Of a DNA stretch of 64,000 nt, positions 61,933 to 64,000 are shown piece by piece; positions within the stretch are counted from its first letter, which is position 1, and each line of letters begins with the position of its first letter. The stretch covers positions 1,116,001-1,180,000 of the forward strand of contig NZ_JAAIYO010000001.1 in NCBI RefSeq assembly GCF_014930455.1. Reading direction: 5' to 3'. Made by a program: the position numbers and the translations under genes. This DNA is from Corallococcus soli (GTDB lineage Bacteria > Myxococcota > Myxococcia > Myxococcales > Myxococcaceae). Below the pieces are notes generated by a model that was not told where the DNA came from, searched no databases, and worked only from the letters and a program-made list of their open reading frames with translations.

Positions 61933-64000
61933 TCAGAGCATGCCCAGCCGGCGGGCGTTGGCGGGGTCCACCGCCGCGGCCTCCCAGCGTCGCACCGCGG
62001 CCTCGCGCTCCGCGTCGGGTGCGTCCGCGTAGTAGCCGAGCGTGTCGTGCAGGGCCCGGCTCAGCTCCTCGATGGAGGCCAGCCGCACGTCCAGCTCGCG
62101 GTGGCGCAGCGCGGCCACCAGCCAGTCCGCGCGGCGGCGGCTGCGGTTCTCCGCCCACCAGGACGTCCACTGGCGCGGCTGCAGGCCCAGCGTGGCGCGG
62201 GTGACCTCGCGCAGCGCCTCGGCGGCGGCCTGCGCGCACATCGCGTCGTCGCTGCCGGTGAGGTTGATGAGGCCCTCGATGGCGTCGCGGTCGTGCAGCG
62301 TGCCCAGGGCCCGGGCCGCCAGGGAGCGGCGCAGCGCGTCCCGGCTGGTCAGCTCCTGGCGCAGGTCGCGCAGGGACGCATCCAGGCGCGGCAGGTGCTT
62401 GAGCGCGGCGGCGGCCACGCGCGCGGCGCTGGAGATGTCCGGCTCCATGTCGAAGAGGCCGCGCAGCACCCCGTCCACCAGCTCCGCGTAGGGCAGGTTG
62501 CCCGCGGTGAGCAGCGCCAGGTAGCGCGTGTCCGCGTCGTTCGAGTCCAGCAGCGGCGCCAGCGCGACGGCCGCGGGACGGCCCAGGCGCGACAGGGCGG
62601 CGGGGATGGGGCCCAGCTCGTCCGCCTCCGGCAGCTCCACCACCGGCAGGCGGCTCCAGGCCGTGGGGCCGGGGAAGTGCTGCGCGAGCACGCGGGCGCT
62701 GGCCTCGGGCGAGCGCGCCAGCTCCGCCATCGCGCTGGAGCGCTGCGCGGCGTCCGGACCCGTGAGCCGGCGCAGCAGGGGCGCGAAGTCCGGGGGCGGC
62801 CGCTCCTCCGGGGACAGCACGCGCGGCGGCATGGCGGCGGCGCGGCCCAGGTTGGCCACGCCCCCCCGACCGAAGAACGGGCTCCAGCCGAGGCCCGCGA
62901 CCACGGCGGGCGCGGGGGCGGGCAGGGACGCGGCCGGGAAGCCGGGCACGTCCACGTCGATGCTGATGTCCTCCTCCTCCGGCGCGCGCAGCTCGGCCAC
63001 GCGCTGCTTGCGGAAGAGGATGAGCTCTTGGAAGGCGGCCGGCAGGTCCTGGCAGAACAGGATGTAGTCGCTCAGCCGGCGCTGGCTCATCGGCTTCTGG
63101 CCGCAGTCGCCGTAGAGGATGGCCACCAGCCGGCCCTTCACCTCCACCGGGTACAGGAAGACGGTGCGCGGCGCCTGACGGCCGAACAGCTCCAGGTAGT
63201 GCCGCGTGAGCGCGTCCGGAGGCAGCGGGCCCGCGTAGCTGCCCCGCGTGACGGCCACGGTGCGGAAGACGCTGCTCGCGTCCAGCGGGATGGACACCTG
63301 CGACAGGGCGCTCGCGTCCAGGCCTTCGCCCCGCGCGTCCCAACCGCCGGCCGCGCCGCGCACCACCGCGAAGGCGGCCACGTAGTCGAACGTGCGGCGG
63401 CCGAAGCGCAGCGCCACGTCCACCAGCCGGTCGCGATCCCGCGTCGCCTCGCGCAGCGCGGAGCGAGCCTGGGGCAGCGTCCAGTCCGGCACCGGCGCTC
63501 CCGGCGCGCTCGAAGCGCCCGGCACCGGGGCGGCACCCTCGGGCGCGCCGCGCGGACGGGCCGCGCCCGGGTTCGACGCCGGGTTGCTGAAGATGATGAA
63601 CGACGGCTCGCCCCGGGGCGGCGTCGGTGGAACGGGCGGCGGGGTCGGCGTCGCGGCGCGCGCGGCTTCACGGGCCTGCTGCGCGGGCGCCGGAGGCCAT
63701 ACCGTCGTCGTCGCGGGAGCACGCGCGCCCGGGGCCTGCGGCGGCGCGGCGGGACCCTGCCGTGCGCCCTGCGCGGAGGGCTGCGGCGCCGTGGCGGGCG
63801 GCTGCGTTGCGGAGGGGCCCTGTGCGGGCGCCGTGGGCGCCGAGGCGCCCGGCCTGGCGTTCTGGGCCTGGGCAGTCGCGCTTGGTGGTGGGGTCGCCTG
63901 AGCGGAAGCGCCCGGTCGAGCCCCCTGCGCGGAAGCCGGTGGCGCGGAGACGGACGTGCCCTGCGGACCCGTCACTCCCGAGACACCGTCCGTGTTGATT
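61933..64000 (-). CDS. Pro-rich/GAF-like/HEAT-repeat protein (5' partial)
   Basis: At least 689 residues; the frame is open to the window edge, so the true start is probably outside (a GTG at 63975 is possible). The first 150 visible residues are Pro/Ala/Gln-rich and disordered. A GAF-like domain follows (about 170-330, DRLVDVALRFGRRTFDYVAAF and VKGRLVAILYGDCG), then HEAT-like helical repeats to the end (ALRRSLAARALGTLHDRDAIEGLINL). It may sense a ligand or act as scaffold for the kinase-regulator pair downstream. Confidence 0.82.
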   Translation of the reverse strand, partial: INTDGVSGVTGPQGTSVSAPPASAQGARPGASAQATPPPSATAQAQNARPGASAPTAPAQGPSATQPPATAPQPSAQGARQGPAAPPQAPGARAPATTTVWPPAPAQQAREAARAATPTPPPVPPTPPRGEPSFIIFSNPASNPGAARPRGAPEGAAPVPGASSAPGAPVPDWTLPQARSALREATRDRDRLVDVALRFGRRTFDYVAAFAVVRGAAGGWDARGEGLDASALSQVSIPLDASSVFRTVAVTRGSYAGPLPPDALTRHYLELFGRQAPRTVFLYPVEVKGRLVAILYGDCGQKPMSQRRLSDYILFCQDLPAAFQELILFRKQRVAELRAPEEEDISIDVDVPGFPAASLPAPAPAVVAGLGWSPFFGRGGVANLGRAAAMPPRVLSPEERPPPDFAPLLRRLTGPDAAQRSSAMAELARSPEASARVLAQHFPGPTAWSRLPVVELPEADELGPIPAALSRLGRPAAVALAPLLDSNDADTRYLALLTAGNLPYAELVDGVLRGLFDMEPDISSAARVAAAALKHLPRLDASLRDLRQELTSRDALRRSLAARALGTLHDRDAIEGLINLTGSDDAMCAQAAAEALREVTRATLGLQPRQWTSWWAENRSRRRADWLVAALRHRELDVRLASIEELSRALHDTLGYYADAPDAEREAAVRRWEAAAVDPANARRLGML

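Overview
The window comes from a very GC-rich (roughly 70% G+C) deltaproteobacterial-type chromosome. It is most likely a Myxococcota member of the Myxococcus/Corallococcus group. Supporting traits are the abundant one- and two-component signalling proteins (PilZ-receiver, BldC-like HTH-receiver, NtrC-type regulator, PAS kinases), a Ser/Thr kinase-fold protein, Asp-Ala-Gly-rich lipoprotein linkers, proline/alanine-rich cytoplasmic scaffolds and split nuo genes. The assignment is inferred from gene content only. I saw no rRNA, tRNA, CRISPR array, prophage or insertion sequence. The coding density is that of ordinary chromosome.

Layout. 1-5867 (minus): the respiratory complex I run nuoE-F-J-K-L-M, with nuoM cut by the window edge and no nuoG/H/I between F and J. 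5930-10789: a PilZ-receiver protein, a kinase-fold protein with a broken HRD motif, serB, a MshEN-domain protein and a small zinc-ribbon protein. 11029-12199: an Hsp20 chaperone facing a BldC-like HTH-receiver regulator, with a direct-repeat element upstream of the regulator. 12282-21852: an envelope block holding pyrG-kdsA-kdsC (overlapping genes), an MsbA-like ABC exporter, kdsB and wecB. It also holds an aldo/keto reductase, an RluA-type pseudouridine synthase and a tiny 16-codon reading frame with an exceptionally long Shine-Dalgarno sequence and its own terminator. 21877-34788: purF, a ceramidase-like protein, a YpfJ-type metallopeptidase, a secreted decapeptide-repeat protein, a beta-helix lipoprotein paired with a diheme cytochrome, a dicarboxylate symporter, a large-subunit catalase, an NADP-dependent oxidoreductase and a Uma2 protein.

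34874-43459: a metallophosphoesterase, an ABM-alpha/beta hydrolase fusion, a ChaN-like lipoprotein, membrane and hypothetical proteins, YhbY, a GYF/DUF4388/J-domain/TPR scaffold and a secreted protein with four exactly spaced six-cysteine repeats. 43544-49317: a TSUP exporter, a DUF1877 protein and an acyl-CoA carboxylase operon (carboxyltransferase, unknown protein, biotin carboxylase, biotin carrier). 49485-64000: a site-2 protease, an RsbRD-PAS histidine kinase, several secreted or unknown proteins, a PRMT-like methyltransferase, a wax-ester synthase/DGAT, and an operon of GAF/HEAT protein, 7TM histidine kinase and NtrC regulator that runs off the right edge.

The genes work together mainly in three themes: energy conservation (complex I), envelope sugar supply (CTP from PyrG and KDO8P from KdsA-KdsC feeding KdsB, plus UDP-ManNAc from WecB) and signalling. 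The most promising undescribed items are the 16-codon micro-gene at 15781-15945, the two secreted repeat proteins (25784-26212 and 42647-43459), the BldC-like receiver protein with its putative operator, the pseudokinase, and the KdsA whose usual metal-ligand cysteine position is aspartate.
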